Shown piece by piece: positions 9,010 through 17,939 of a stretch of DNA of 64,000 nt. Made by a program: the position numbers and the translations under genes. The number at the start of each line of letters is the position of its first letter. Position 1 is the stretch's first letter. Origin of the DNA: Iodobacter ciconiae. Its GTDB lineage: Bacteria > Pseudomonadota > Gammaproteobacteria > Burkholderiales > Chitinibacteraceae. The DNA is taken from positions 3,348,001-3,412,000 of the forward strand of contig NZ_CP034433.1 of NCBI RefSeq assembly GCF_003952345.1. Direction: 5' to 3'. The notes beneath the pieces are model-generated. The model saw only the letters and a list, made by a program, of their open reading frames with translations. It was not told the origin of the DNA and did not search any database.

Positions 9010-9135
9010 AGGTTGAGCTAAATCAGAGCAAATTAAAATAGAATGTATGACGAGTAAATTGTTTACAGATTTGTATTTAGGCTTACAGATATAACGCTGG
9101 TTCACGATTTACGTTATTTTGCTCTGAGGCCTCCT

Positions 9136-9948
9136 ATGTCTGAAATAAATTCGCCACAACAGATTGTTGATTATGTTGATCATGCTGCGCTTAATAAAGC
9201 AGCGCTGCCTTTTTCCCGTTTACTTGTGATGGCGATGTTGGGCGGTGCGTTCATCGGGCTGGGAGGGTTACTTGCGATTGTGGTAACCGGGGGCTCTACA
9301 GAATTACTGGCCAGTAATCCCGGCCTGGCCAAACTTTTGTTTGGTGCACTTTTTCCATTAGGCTTTATCGCTGTTGTACTTACGGGGGCAGATCTGTTTA
9401 CTTCAAATTGCGCAACTCAGGTGGTTTCGCTGTGGAGGAAAAATCTTAAGCCAGTGCAGGTGCTTCGTGTCTGGTGTGTTTCATATTCGGGTAATTTTGT
9501 TGGAGCCTGTTTAGCCGCATGGGCTTTTACCCATATGACGCAGCTTTTTCCTGCCGGGCAGCCTAGCACCCAGTATTTGATTAGTGTGGCGGAGCATAAA
9601 CTGGCAAACCCCTTTATGGTGAGTTTTATGCGAGGCGTTCTGGCTAATCTTTTGGTTTGTATTGCAACCTGGCAAGGTTATTCAGCAAAAGACACTTTGG
9701 GCAGAATGCTGGGGATCTGGTTCCCCGTGATGGCATTTGTTGCGCTGGGCATGGAGCACAGCATTGCCAATATGTTTTTTATTCCGGCAGCGATGCTGGC
9801 TGGGCTGGATATCACCTGGGGGCACTTTTTTACCGCTAATTTATTGCCGGTTACTCTGGGTAATATAGTGGGGGGAGCTGTTTTTGTAGGGCTTCCCTAT
9901 GCGTGGATTTATGCCAAATCGCAAAAACCTTCGGCTGTTACAAAGTAA
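9136..9948 (+). CDS. Formate/nitrite transporter family channel
   Basis: A 270-residue inner-membrane pentameric channel of the FNT family (FocA/NirC). It has about six hydrophobic segments: LLVMAMLGGAFIGLGGLLAIVV, LLFGALFPLGFIAVVLTGADLF, a third around VSYSGNFVGACLAAWAF, MRGVLANLLVCIATW, MLGIWFPVMAFVALGMEHSIANMFFIPAAML and LLPVTLGNIVGGAVFVGLPYAW. Diagnostic motifs include GADLFTSN, the GNFVGA loop, HSIANMFF and TLGNIVGGA. Whether formate, nitrite or another anion is carried cannot be told from the sequence. A clear terminator follows. Confidence 0.92.
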   Translation: MSEINSPQQIVDYVDHAALNKAALPFSRLLVMAMLGGAFIGLGGLLAIVVTGGSTELLASNPGLAKLLFGALFPLGFIAVVLTGADLFTSNCATQVVSLWRKNLKPVQVLRVWCVSYSGNFVGACLAAWAFTHMTQLFPAGQPSTQYLISVAEHKLANPFMVSFMRGVLANLLVCIATWQGYSAKDTLGRMLGIWFPVMAFVALGMEHSIANMFFIPAAMLAGLDITWGHFFTANLLPVTLGNIVGGAVFVGLPYAWIYAKSQKPSAVTK

Positions 9949-9969
9949 AATATAAAACGAAGCTGCTTG

Positions 9970-9998
9970 TAAAAACGCGCCAGAGGCGCGTTTTTTAT
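9970..9998 (+). terminator. Rho-independent terminator of the FNT gene
   Basis: AAAACGCGCC, loop AGA, GGCGCG then a run of Ts, located 22-50 bp after the channel gene stop. The A-run on the other side could also serve the converging osmC gene, whose stop is embedded here. Confidence 0.85.
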
Positions 9999-10414
9999 TG
10001 GGTTTCAATCACCACAAAGTCATGCGTAATAATTACGCTTTTTGCCAGCATGATCGATGCAGAGCAATATTTTTCTGCGGATAATTTGATGGCGCGCTCA
10101 ACGTGCTCGGTTTTTAAATTTTTACCTGTTACGGTGTAGTGCAAATGAATTTTTGTAAAAACTTTAGGTTCTGTTTCTGCACGTTCAGCATCCACGTCTA
10201 CAACGCAGTCTCTCACGTCTGCACGGCCTTTTTTGAGGATGTGGATGACATCATAGGCCGAGCAGCCTGCGGTGCCCATCAGTACCATTTCCATGGGTCT
10301 GGGGCCTAAATTTCTTCCTCCTCCCTCCGGAGGGCCATCCATGAGCACTGCATGGCCTGATTCTGACTGAGCTAAAAAGCTGACTTCTTCCACCCATTTA
10401 ACGCGTACTTTCAT
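9995..10414 (-). CDS. OsmC family peroxiredoxin-like protein
   Basis: A 139-residue OsmC/Ohr-fold protein, likely reducing organic peroxides or acting on related electrophiles in the cytoplasm. The start was chosen at the ATG 10412-10414 (MKVRVKWVEEVSF) with AGAGAAAA upstream; an in-frame upstream extension is open but has no such signal. The two reactive cysteines of the fold are present in GTAGCSAYDV and AEKYCSASIML. It is the YhfA-like branch (RPMEMVLMGTAGCS), not the classical Ohr. Its stop falls within the terminator of the converging channel gene. Confidence 0.88.
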   Translation of the reverse strand: MKVRVKWVEEVSFLAQSESGHAVLMDGPPEGGGRNLGPRPMEMVLMGTAGCSAYDVIHILKKGRADVRDCVVDVDAERAETEPKVFTKIHLHYTVTGKNLKTEHVERAIKLSAEKYCSASIMLAKSVIITHDFVVIETQ

Positions 10415-10489
10415 TTTGTTTTCTCTGTGTTTGCGGGGTTTTTCGGGCATGATTTATTGTTTGAGCAGCATGCTTAATATCGAGTCTGG

Positions 10490-10508
10490 TATTTTGCATC
10501 GCAAAATA
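10490..10508. promoter_or_regulatory. Perfect inverted repeat upstream of osmC
   Basis: TATTTTGC-ATC-GCAAAATA, an 8-bp perfect dyad with a 3-bp spacer, lies 75-95 bp upstream of the osmC start. AT-rich dyads of this kind are typical operators, and a redox regulator would fit the gene. No regulator is identified, and it could instead be an RNA hairpin. Confidence 0.4.
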
Positions 10509-10609
10509 TGTCTTGTCATGCTTTCTGCCTCACGTGATAATGGGCCTAACATCAGAGTGTTTTTTACTTTGTTGTTGTCTCCTCCATCCTCCTTTTTGGT
10601 GGGATTTCA

Positions 10610-10637
10610 CGCAATCCAGACGGGTTGCGTTTTTTTT
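10610..10637 (+). terminator. Orphan intrinsic terminator between osmC and rplM
   Basis: CGCAATCC (10610-10617), loop AGAC, GGGTTGCG (10622-10629) with one G:U pair, then eight Ts. It is an ideal terminator in the plus direction, but the last plus-strand gene ended some 660 bp earlier at its own terminator. It may end an unannotated small RNA made from 10415-10610, or it may shield rplM from read-through. Confidence 0.7.
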
Positions 10638-10674
10638 AGACTAGGCCCATTTTTGAAATGGGTAGTCACTAGAT

Positions 10675-10704
10675 TTGACAAGTAATTGCGGGTACAGATA
10701 TAAT
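10675..10704 (+). promoter_or_regulatory. Sigma-70 promoter of rplM-rpsI
   Basis: TTGACA (10675-10680), 18-bp spacer, TATAAT (10699-10704). Both hexamers match the consensus exactly. It is placed 39 bp before the rplM start, as expected of a highly expressed ribosomal protein operon. Confidence 0.88.
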
Positions 10705-10742
10705 CCGCGACTTTCTCAAAATCGTAACGTGGAAGAGCAGTC

Positions 10743-11171
10743 ATGAAAACCTTTTCTGCCAAACCGCACGAAGTTAAGCGCGAGTGGTTCGTTGTTGATG
10801 CTACCGATATGGTTCTCGGTCGTCTCGCGGCTGAAGTCGCTAAACGTCTGCGTGGCAAGCACAAAGCTGAGTACACCCCTCACGTAGACTGTGGTGACCA
10901 CATCGTGGTGGTGAACGCAGACAAGATCCGCGTAACCGGCAACAAAGCAACAGATAAAATTTACTACCGCCACACTGGTCACCCAGGTGGTATTTACCAG
11001 CGCACCTTTTCCGAGATGCAAGAAAAATTCCCGGGACGCGTGCTAGAAATGGCTGTTAAGGGCATGCTTCCAAAGGGTCCTCTCGGCTACGCTATGATCA
11101 AAAAGATGAAGGTTTATGCAGGTAGCGAACATCCGCACACCGCGCAACAGCCTAAAACCTTTTCTATCTAA
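10743..11171 (+). CDS. rplM: 50S ribosomal protein L13 (uL13)
   Basis: Early-assembly protein of the large ribosomal subunit. It has 142 residues, the exact family length, beginning [20 protein letters not shown]. Diagnostic motifs include [43 protein letters not shown] and [21 protein letters not shown] Shine-Dalgarno precedes it. rpsI follows after 34 bp, the universal rplM-rpsI pair, driven by the consensus promoter upstream. Confidence 0.98.
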   Translation: MKTFSAKPHEVKREWFVVDATDMVLGRLAAEVAKRLRGKHKAEYTPHVDCGDHIVVVNADKIRVTGNKATDKIYYRHTGHPGGIYQRTFSEMQEKFPGRVLEMAVKGMLPKGPLGYAMIKKMKVYAGSEHPHTAQQPKTFSI

Positions 11172-11205
11172 GCGTTAACGCGTTTTCTACTAAGGAATTT
11201 GTATC

Positions 11206-11598
11206 ATGGTAGGTAAATACTATTACGGTACCGGCCGTCGCAAGAGCGCAGTTGCTCGTGTGTTCGTAGCCAAAGGTAGCGGCAATATCATAGTCAACGG
11301 CAAGCCGGTTGATTCTTACTTTCCTCGCGAAACCAGTCGCATGGTTGTTCGCCAGCCTCTGGAACTGACCGCAAACCTCGAGTCCTTCGACATTATGGTT
11401 AATGTTGTTGGCGGTGGTGAAACTGGCCAAGCCGGTGCGATCCGTCATGGCGTAACTCGTGCTCTGATTGCATTTGATGCAGCTCTTAAAGGCAGCCTCA
11501 AAGCCGCAGGTCTTGTTACTCGCGATGCTCGTGAAGTTGAACGTAAGAAAGTGGGTCTGCACGGCGCTCGTCGTCGTAAACAGTTCTCCAAGCGTTAA
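11206..11598 (+). CDS. rpsI: 30S ribosomal protein S9 (uS9)
   Basis: Small-subunit protein whose C-terminal tail reaches the P-site tRNA. It has 130 residues. Family motifs: [30 protein letters not shown] and the basic C-terminus [14 protein letters not shown], ending in the conserved KR. Preceded by AAGGA. An intrinsic terminator follows. Confidence 0.98.
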   Translation: MVGKYYYGTGRRKSAVARVFVAKGSGNIIVNGKPVDSYFPRETSRMVVRQPLELTANLESFDIMVNVVGGGETGQAGAIRHGVTRALIAFDAALKGSLKAAGLVTRDAREVERKKVGLHGARRRKQFSKR

Positions 11599-11619
11599 TT
11601 CGCTGGTACTGCTTTCTAC

Positions 11620-11643
11620 AAAAGCCACCCTCGGGTGGCTTTT
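11620..11643 (+). terminator. Rho-independent terminator of rplM-rpsI
   Basis: AAAAGCCACC, short loop CTCG, GGTGGCTTTT, located 22 bp after the rpsI stop. The stem is perfect and the symmetric A/T flanks make it active in both directions. Confidence 0.88.
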
Positions 11644-11677
11644 GTGTTATCTCAGCCTGGTGAACTGCTTACGAAAT

Positions 11678-11706
11678 TTGATTGAACAGGTGGTTTTCCT
11701 TATATT
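11678..11706 (+). promoter_or_regulatory. Probable sigma-70 promoter of argC
   Basis: TTGATT (11678-11683), 17-bp spacer, TATATT (11701-11706), about 75 bp upstream of the argC start and after the rpsI terminator. One or two mismatches per hexamer with ideal spacing. Confidence 0.5.
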
Positions 11707-11781
11707 TTTTGAAATGTCTGGGCGAGTAGTGCCTTTTTTGTTTTAAGATTCGGCATACCTAACTAAAAGAGACGGCACAGC

Positions 11782-12810
11782 ATGATCAAGGTGGGGATTG
11801 TTGGCGGAACAGGCTATACCGGCGTAGAACTATTACGTTTGTTGGCACGTCATTCAGGGGTGAAACTGCAAGCTGTGACCTCGCGAAAAGAAGCGGGCAT
11901 GAAAGTTGCCGAAATGTATCCCAGTCTGCGCGGCTGGGTGGATTTGGCTTTCTCTACACCAGAAGATGCCCGTCTTACCGAGTGTGATGTGGTGTTTTTT
12001 GCAACGCCCAATGGTATTGCAATGCAACAGACCGGTGAGTTGTTGGATGCAGGTGTTAAAGTGATTGATCTGGCTGCAGATTACCGCATTAAAGATCTCT
12101 CGGAATGGTCCAAATGGTATGGCATGCAACATGCCTCCCCTGATCTGGTTGAAGAGGCCGTGTATGGTCTGCCAGAAATTAATCGCGCTGCAATTAGAGA
12201 CGCGCGTCTTATTGCCAATCCCGGTTGTTATCCAACAGCGGTGCAGCTGGGTTTTCTGCCGCTGATTGAGGCCGGGGTGATTGATGCTGGTAGCCTGATT
12301 GCCGATTGTAAATCAGGCGTATCGGGGGCCGGGCGAAAAGCCGAAGTGGGTGCTTTATTTGCTGAAGCAGGGGATAATTTTAAGGCTTATGGTGTGGCAG
12401 GGCACCGGCATTTACCAGAGATTCGTCAAGGCTTAACCCGTATTGCTGGTGTAGATGTGGGTTTAACTTTTGTGCCTCATCTGACGCCGCTCATTCGTGG
12501 TATCCATGCCACGCTGTACGCAAAAATCACACAGGATGTGGATCTGCAGGCGCTGTTTGAGCAGCGCTACCTGGGGGAGCAGTTTGTTGATGTGCTACCT
12601 GCTGGCTCTCATCCTGAGACTCGCTCGGTGCGTGGTGCAAATGTGTGCAGGATTGCGGTGCATCGCCCGCAAGGTGGTGATACAGTGGTCATTCTGTCTG
12701 TAATCGATAATCTGGTTAAAGGGGCGGCAGGTCAGGCCGTGCAAAATATGAATATCCTCTTTGATTTACCCGAAGGCACCGGTCTCGATATCGTGCCTTT
12801 GCTTCCTTAA
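11782..12810 (+). CDS. argC: N-acetyl-gamma-glutamyl-phosphate reductase
   Basis: Third step of arginine biosynthesis: NADPH-dependent reduction of N-acetylglutamyl phosphate to the semialdehyde. It has 342 residues. The Rossmann motif [19 protein letters not shown] is at the N-terminus, and the catalytic Cys149 sits in [24 protein letters not shown] and the late AGHRHLPEI follow. It stands away from other arginine genes, as is usual in betaproteobacteria. The next ORF starts at the base after its stop, suggesting an operon with the two envelope genes that follow. Confidence 0.97.
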   Translation: MIKVGIVGGTGYTGVELLRLLARHSGVKLQAVTSRKEAGMKVAEMYPSLRGWVDLAFSTPEDARLTECDVVFFATPNGIAMQQTGELLDAGVKVIDLAADYRIKDLSEWSKWYGMQHASPDLVEEAVYGLPEINRAAIRDARLIANPGCYPTAVQLGFLPLIEAGVIDAGSLIADCKSGVSGAGRKAEVGALFAEAGDNFKAYGVAGHRHLPEIRQGLTRIAGVDVGLTFVPHLTPLIRGIHATLYAKITQDVDLQALFEQRYLGEQFVDVLPAGSHPETRSVRGANVCRIAVHRPQGGDTVVILSVIDNLVKGAAGQAVQNMNILFDLPEGTGLDIVPLLP

Positions 12811-13518
12811 GTGCCTATTAAACGCTTTTCCCGTTTGCAACGCGCGCGGCTGATGACTGCGCGGTTGTCGCTGCAGCCCGTTATTGGCTGGCGGGGAAGG
12901 CTGTTGCGTCTTGTTGTTTTGCTTTGCCTGGCTGCGAGTTTTCTGGCCCTTGGTGCTTATATAGGTTATCAACATGCTTTAAGTAGTTATGAGGTGAGTG
13001 CGGCAATGCAGCGCTTAGCCTCTCAGACAAAGCAGCTTGGAGAGGGACGGGCGAGGCTGCAATTGCTTGAGCAGCAAATTAAAGTGGGCCAGGGCGAACG
13101 TGATGGTCTGGTGCGGGCTTTAAGCGCAGCGCAAAGTGAGCTGGCGATAAAGCAGGAAACACTGTCTTTTTTTGAATCTTTATTACAAAGCAATGATCGC
13201 AACCGGGCAGTGAGTTTCAGTGCCTGTGAGCTGCAATCTATTGGTGGCGGGCGCTGGCGTTATCGTTTGTTACTGGTGCAGGGGATGGATCGCAGTACTG
13301 AGTTTGTGGGGCGATTGCAGGCCAGTGTGCAATACCAGGAACATGGTAAACGTCAGAATGTACAGATTGAGCCATTGCCTGTGAAATTTAGCCATTATCT
13401 TCGGCAAGAAGGTGAGTTGACTTTACCTCCTGGCGTACAGCCACAATTATTTGAAGCGCGTATTTTTACAGATAGTAATAAACAGGCAGTAGCCAGCTGC
13501 CAGAAAAAAGGAGGGTGA
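12811..13518 (+). CDS. Single-pass membrane protein with periplasmic coiled coil (DUF6776-like)
   Basis: 235 residues from a GTG that immediately follows the argC stop; an ATG at 12853 is an alternative start. The N-terminus is basic (KRFSRLQRARLMTARLS), followed by one membrane helix at about residues 31-52 (LRLVVLLCLAASFLALGAYIGY). A heptad-rich coiled coil at about 58-130 follows (MQRLASQTKQLGEGRARLQ, then LLEQQIKVGQGERDGLVRAL), then a beta-rich C-terminal domain with two cysteines. It matches a conserved betaproteobacterial family of unknown function that is found beside bactofilin and argC. The overlap with the bactofilin gene suggests a joint envelope or cytoskeletal role, which is inference. 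Confidence 0.75.
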   Translation: MPIKRFSRLQRARLMTARLSLQPVIGWRGRLLRLVVLLCLAASFLALGAYIGYQHALSSYEVSAAMQRLASQTKQLGEGRARLQLLEQQIKVGQGERDGLVRALSAAQSELAIKQETLSFFESLLQSNDRNRAVSFSACELQSIGGGRWRYRLLLVQGMDRSTEFVGRLQASVQYQEHGKRQNVQIEPLPVKFSHYLRQEGELTLPPGVQPQLFEARIFTDSNKQAVASCQKKGG

Positions 13519-13520
13519 AC

Positions 13521-13925
13521 GTGTTTAAAAGTAAAAAAGGTTCAACCAAAATTGATAGCCTGATTGGCCAGGGTACGACGGTGAAGGGCGATATTAGCTT
13601 TGCCGGGGGGTTAAGAATTGATGGTACGGTTGTTGGCCGGGTTTCTGCTAGTGATCCTAAAAGTGGTACTTTGGTTATCAGCGAAAAAGCCCGTATTGAA
13701 GGCAGTGTGCAGTGCTCTCACCTGATTCACAATGGCGAGATTGCAGGGCCGATAGAAGTGCTTCAGTATGTTGAATTGCAGGCAAAAGCACGCATTATCG
13801 GCGATTTAAGTTATAAAACATTGGAAATGCATGCAGGTGCAATGATCGAAGGTAAGTTATTGTACTTAAACAATGGCAAACGTGAAGAAGTCGATCCGGC
13901 CAGTGTTGCTACAGTGCAAGGCTGA
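13521..13925 (+). CDS. Bactofilin (polymer-forming cytoskeletal protein)
   Basis: Self-assembling beta-helical cytoskeletal protein involved in cell shape or localising envelope enzymes. The start is assigned to the GTG at 13521 because AAGGAGG (13508-13514) lies at ideal spacing from it; the GTG at 13515 overlaps the upstream stop but would abut the Shine-Dalgarno. It has 134 residues. The right-handed beta-helix repeats are visible: GTTVKGDISFAGGLRIDGTV, TLVISEKARIEGSVQC, VELQAKARIIGDLSYKTLEM and AGAMIEGKLLY. Partner genes: the coiled-coil membrane protein just upstream. Confidence 0.9.
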   Translation: MFKSKKGSTKIDSLIGQGTTVKGDISFAGGLRIDGTVVGRVSASDPKSGTLVISEKARIEGSVQCSHLIHNGEIAGPIEVLQYVELQAKARIIGDLSYKTLEMHAGAMIEGKLLYLNNGKREEVDPASVATVQG

Positions 13926-14011
13926 TCGTTAGCTCTGTGGAATATTGACCGTTGCAGCATGCGCGGTAGATAATACCTTATCTTTTTAGTCAACTATTTT
14001 TGGAGTGTCCC

Positions 14012-14362
14012 ATGAGCACTGTGACCGACATGCCAATCCCTTTTGTTTTCACTGATTCTGCGGCAGAAAAAGTTCGCGATCTGATTATCGAAGAAGGCAA
14101 TCCGGACCTGAAACTTCGTGTGTTTGTAACCGGGGGCGGCTGCTCTGGTTTCCAGTACGGGTTTACTTTTGATGAAATTACCAATGAAGACGATACGCCT
14201 GTTGAAAAAAATGGTGTAACACTGCTGGTCGATCCAATGAGCTATCAATATCTGGTTGGCGCTGAGATTGATTATGTTGAAAGCCTTGAGGGCTCACAGT
14301 TCACTATCAAAAATCCAAATGCATCGACTACTTGTGGTTGTGGTTCATCATTTTCTGTTTAA
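14012..14362 (+). CDS. erpA: Iron-sulfur cluster insertion protein ErpA
   Basis: A-type carrier that delivers Fe-S clusters to apoproteins, including isoprenoid-pathway IspG. The start was chosen at the ATG 14012 ([20 protein letters not shown]) with GGAG at 14001-14005, giving 116 residues. The three cluster cysteines are present: [11 protein letters not shown] and the C-terminal [32 protein letters not shown] core ([19 protein letters not shown]) matches the family. The gene is alone between the bactofilin and a terminator. Confidence 0.95.
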   Translation: MSTVTDMPIPFVFTDSAAEKVRDLIIEEGNPDLKLRVFVTGGGCSGFQYGFTFDEITNEDDTPVEKNGVTLLVDPMSYQYLVGAEIDYVESLEGSQFTIKNPNASTTCGCGSSFSV

Positions 14363-14377
14363 GTTACTTTGTAATTT

Positions 14378-14409
14378 TAAAAAAAGGAAGCTTGCTTCCT
14401 TTTTTTTTC
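14378..14409 (+). terminator. Rho-independent terminator of erpA
   Basis: A-run, GGAAGC, TTGCTTCC then nine Ts (AAAAAAGGAAGC / GCTTCCTTTTTT pairing) directly after erpA. The symmetric A/T tails could terminate in both directions. Confidence 0.85.
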
Positions 14410-14511
14410 GTCCGCAGCTTTGTCAGCGCATCATTTGCATTAAATCATATTGGGGCTGGTGTAATTCTGTGCTCCTGGCTGATAATGAGCTTTCAACACT
14501 GGGGATAGGGT

Positions 14512-16007
14512 ATGTTTGAATCTGCACAGTTAGGCCACAAAGTGGATAAAGCCGTTTATAAAAAGCAAGAGCCTTTATTGCGTGAAGCGTTGCTCGCAGT
14601 GCAATACCAATTAAAAGAGCAGGCAGATTTCCCTGTCGTGATTCTATTGGGTGGCGTGCCTACTGCGGGTAAGGCAGAAACGGCCAATTTATTACTGGAG
14701 TGGCTGGATCCACGGCTGATTGAAAGCCATGCTTTTGGGTTGAAAAGTGACGAAGAGCAGGCAAGGCCTGCCATGTGGCGCTTCTGGCGTGCCCTTCCGC
14801 CCAAGGGAAAAATTGCACTCATGTTTGGTGGCTGGTACGCGGGGCCAATGTGGGACTATTTGCAAGGTGGTTATGCCGATCACTTTGAGCATGAAGTGGA
14901 ACGTATTGCCCGTTTCGAAAAAATGCTCTCTGATGAAGGCGTATTACTCTTGAAGTTTTGGCTGCATTTACCCAAAGATGAGTTAAAAAAACGCATTAAG
15001 AAGCTTGAGGCTGATGATCGCACTGCCTGGCGTGTGACAGATCAGGATAGGCAATTTTTAAAAAATTATGACCAAATCATGGAAGCGCAACTTGCGATGG
15101 TGATGCGTTCCAATCTGGCAGATGCACCGTGGCGGGTGATTGAAGGAAGTGATGCTAACTACCGCTCGCTGACTGTGGGCAGGCAGGTTGAAGAAGCCAT
15201 TAAGCATCATTTTTCCAGGGCAAGCTCCAGGCCGAACCGTGTTGAAACTGCACCCTTGCTGGCATCGATTGATGGTTTGCGTCTTTTGGATAAATTAGAG
15301 CTAGACAGTGATTTAAGTAAGGCAGATTACGCCGTTAAGCTTGAAGAATTACAAGGTCGTTTGAATCTGCTGACCCGCCATCCCAAGTTTAAAAATACGT
15401 CAGTTTCTTTAGTTTTTGAAGGCATGGATGCTGCAGGCAAGGGGGGAGCATCCGGCGGATTACGGCTGCGCTGGATGCGCGCCAGTATCGGGTCGTCCCT
15501 ATTGCTGCCCCGACGGAAGAAGAGCGCGCCCAGCCTTATCTTTGGCGTTTTTGGCGACATGTGCCCCAGCATGGGCGGATGACTATTTTCGATCGTTCCT
15601 GGTATGGTCGTGTGCTGGTTGAGCGGGTGGAGGGCTTTGCCCAGCGTGCGGACTGGATGCGCGCTTATAACGAAATTAATGATTTTGAAGCGGAGCTTGA
15701 TGCTGCAAATAGCATTGTGTTGAAATTCTGGCTGGCAATTAGCAAGGAAGAGCAATTAAAGCGATTTGAAGAGCGTGAAAAAATTGAATTTAAACGCTTT
15801 AAAATCACGGATGAAGATTGGCGTAACCGCGATAAGTGGGATGAATATATTGTGGCTGCCAGCGATATGATTGACCGTACCAATACCTTGCGTGCGCCTT
15901 GGCATATGATTGGTGCAAATAATAAATATCAGGCCCGAATCAGTATTCTAGAAAAACTTTGTGAGGCTTTAGAGTCTCATTTACAAAGTAAGGAGAAGAA
16001 AAAATGA
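14512..16007 (+). pseudogene. pap: Polyphosphate:AMP phosphotransferase, frameshifted at a G-run
   Basis: Transfers phosphate from polyphosphate to AMP, making ADP. The family protein is about 500 residues with two fused PPK2 domains. Domain 1 reads from MFESAQLGHKVDKAVYKK with the Walker A-like GGVPTAGKAET and RPAMWRFWRALPPKGKIA. Domain 2 begins VSLVFEGMDAAGKGG, and the frame then changes: after the six Gs at 15441-15446 the frame in use runs off at 15582, while the next frame continues exactly with IRRITAALDARQYR, YLWRFWRHVPQHGRM, FDRSWYGRVLVERVEGF to the stop at 16007. Adding one G (seven) restores KGGSIRRI and a 498-residue protein. The stop overlaps the next gene (ATGA). Sequencing undercall is as likely as true inactivation. 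Confidence 0.9.
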
Positions 16008-16606
16008 CTTTAATAATGGACTCGGTTTTAAATCAAAAAACTCAGGCCCAATTATTTACTGAAGCACGCTCGCACAATGCCTGGCAGGATCGTGATGTCA
16101 GTGATGAATTACTGCATCAGCTTTATGATTTATTAAAATGGGCGCCTACTTCGGTTAATGCAGCACCAGCCCGGTTTGTTTTTGTTAAGTCCGCTGAGGC
16201 TAAGGGCAGGCTATTGCCCTGCTTGAGTGAAGGTAATATTGAAAAAACCATGAAAGCACCGGTCACGGTGATTGTTGCTCATGATTTAGAATTTTACGAA
16301 AAACTGCCCGTATTATTTCCACATGCAGATGCAAAAAGCTGGTTTGCAGGTAATGAGGCGGCAATTAATAGCACGGTGCAAAGAAATGGCAGTTTGCAAG
16401 GCGCTTATTTAATTATGGCTGCCCGCACATTAGGCTTAGACTGCGGGCCAATGTCTGGTTTTGATCAGTCTAAAGTGGATGAGGTTTTCTTTGCTGGCAG
16501 TCAATGGCGTTCAAATTTCTTGATTAATTTGGGGTATGGCGATGATACCCAGCTTTATCCAAGAAACCCGCGCTTAGATTTTTCACAAACTTGTCGTATT
16601 GAGTAG
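16004..16606 (+). CDS. Nitroreductase family protein (RutE/HadB-like, malonic semialdehyde reductase type)
   Basis: 200-residue FMN-dependent NAD(P)H oxidoreductase of the subfamily that includes RutE. The start ATG at 16004 overlaps the pap stop; a second ATG at 16016 is possible. Motifs: [38 protein letters not shown] (the RutE-type WxPTSxNxxPxRF flavin loop), [43 protein letters not shown] and LGYGDD near the C-terminus. No rut operon is nearby, so the physiological substrate is unknown. A long terminator follows. Confidence 0.88.
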   Translation: MTLIMDSVLNQKTQAQLFTEARSHNAWQDRDVSDELLHQLYDLLKWAPTSVNAAPARFVFVKSAEAKGRLLPCLSEGNIEKTMKAPVTVIVAHDLEFYEKLPVLFPHADAKSWFAGNEAAINSTVQRNGSLQGAYLIMAARTLGLDCGPMSGFDQSKVDEVFFAGSQWRSNFLINLGYGDDTQLYPRNPRLDFSQTCRIE

Positions 16607-16614
16607 TCTGTTTT

Positions 16615-16677
16615 GAAAAAAACACGGAAATAAACTCTTTTTGATATTTCGTGGGTTTATTACCCCGTGTTTTTTTA
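16615..16677 (+). terminator. Long-stem terminator of the pap-nitroreductase unit
   Basis: AAAAAAACACGG (16616-16627) pairs with CCGTGTTTTTTT (16665-16676). An inner stem AATAAAC / GTTTATT extends the structure. The T-run follows directly. Confidence 0.75.
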
Positions 16678-16717
16678 GATTTAGGTATCTCACAGTAATC
16701 GGTATTTCAGGAAAATA

Positions 16718-17799
16718 ATGGCGGAATGGAGTGTTTGGAAGGCTTTGGAGCAGGTTCGGCAAAAAAAGCGCGAGCTCGATCCCCTATTTGCCCGTGCAGG
16801 TATTGCGCCTGAGCTGACAACTATTGCCAACCGGATTTGTTTGGATTTAAAACGTTCTCCACTAACAATGCCTTTGCTTACTGGTGATAAAACGCGTGAT
16901 GCCGAAGCAATGGATATGTATTACGAAGGCTATGCGCGCCAGTATGAAGAAGCCTTTTATAAGGCAGAAAATTTACTTCGTTTTGCCTGGGTACCAGAAG
17001 CATTGCCTATTGGCGCGCTGATTTCCGCCGAAATAGCACGTTTACGTGGCCAGCTTAAAAATGAGCAGGGGAAAACGCTGGATTTCACTGATTTGGAAGC
17101 TTTACTGTTTAATTATGTGCGTCTGGATCATCCGACATTAGCACTTCCCCCTGATTTATTATCCAATCGTCGCCGTGAACTGGCTGAGATTGCGGGCTAT
17201 CCGCTTTTGGTGCAGCACTCTCATGCAGAAATGCAAAATAACAACGTGCCGCCTTTGCTAAGCGAAGCGTTTAAAACGCAGCTGAGCGAGCATTTGCAAA
17301 GCTATTTAGTCTCTCCCTGGCTGCACTGCCCGCTGATTAGCCAGTGGTATGTCACGCTTGCCCTGGATACGGGCCTGGCACGTAAAAAACGCGATGCCCT
17401 GGATGATCAACTCACCGCTTCTTTACTCAAACGTCGCTGGCCTTCTTTATCCCGCTGGATGCCTCAATTCGAATTTGCCGATCAGTGCTGGTACATCTCT
17501 TTATCGCTGCTGGCATTGGTGAGTTTATTTATGGAATGGTGGTGGCTGGCCGTGCCGATGGTGATCTGGCTGCATTTGTCCCTGGGGGGCACCGGCGGGA
17601 AAGAAAAGAGGTAGAGGACCGGCGTGCATTTTTGCTGGGACAGGCGCAGATGCTTAAAAGAACCCGTGATCGTTTTGGTGTGGGGCATATTTCATTAGAA
17701 AAGCTCGCTTTTCAGCTACGGCAGTGGGATGAAAAAGGTGAGTATTTTGAGCCACAACTCTTTGATTTACTTGCTTTACATCAGCATGAAGAGGAGTAA
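16718..17799 (+). pseudogene. Unknown protein with C-terminal membrane hairpin, frameshifted at a G-run
   Basis: Frame from MAEWSVWKALEQVRQKKRELD to 17614 gives 298 residues, then a stop. A frame shifted by one base continues after the six Gs at 17584-17589 as GGHRRERKEVEDRRAFLL, then DRFGVGHISLEKLAFQLRQW to 17799. One extra G would give a single 360-residue protein. The first about 260 residues are soluble and alpha-helical (MYYEGYARQYEEAFYKAENL), then comes a hydrophobic stretch of about 35 residues (WYISLSLLALVSLFMEWW, LAVPMVIWLHLSLGG) and a charged tail. I recognise no family. It lies between the nitroreductase terminator and dinB. Confidence 0.7.
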
Positions 17800-17939
17800 G
17801 GGGGCAGGCTTTGGGGCTTAGAAGCGAAACGGGTTTGTATCTTTAAAAAAGGGAGACTCTGCAAGCCTTACATCAGTAGATAAGATGTTCTGACTGACAT
17901 TTTTATAGAACGATCGTACAATAACGATACAGAGTCCCC

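Noticed and set aside
17800..17939. A LexA (SOS) box upstream of dinB.
   Set aside because: No CTGT-N8-ACAG match was found; only weak partial dyads (CGATCG, CGTACAATAACG) exist.
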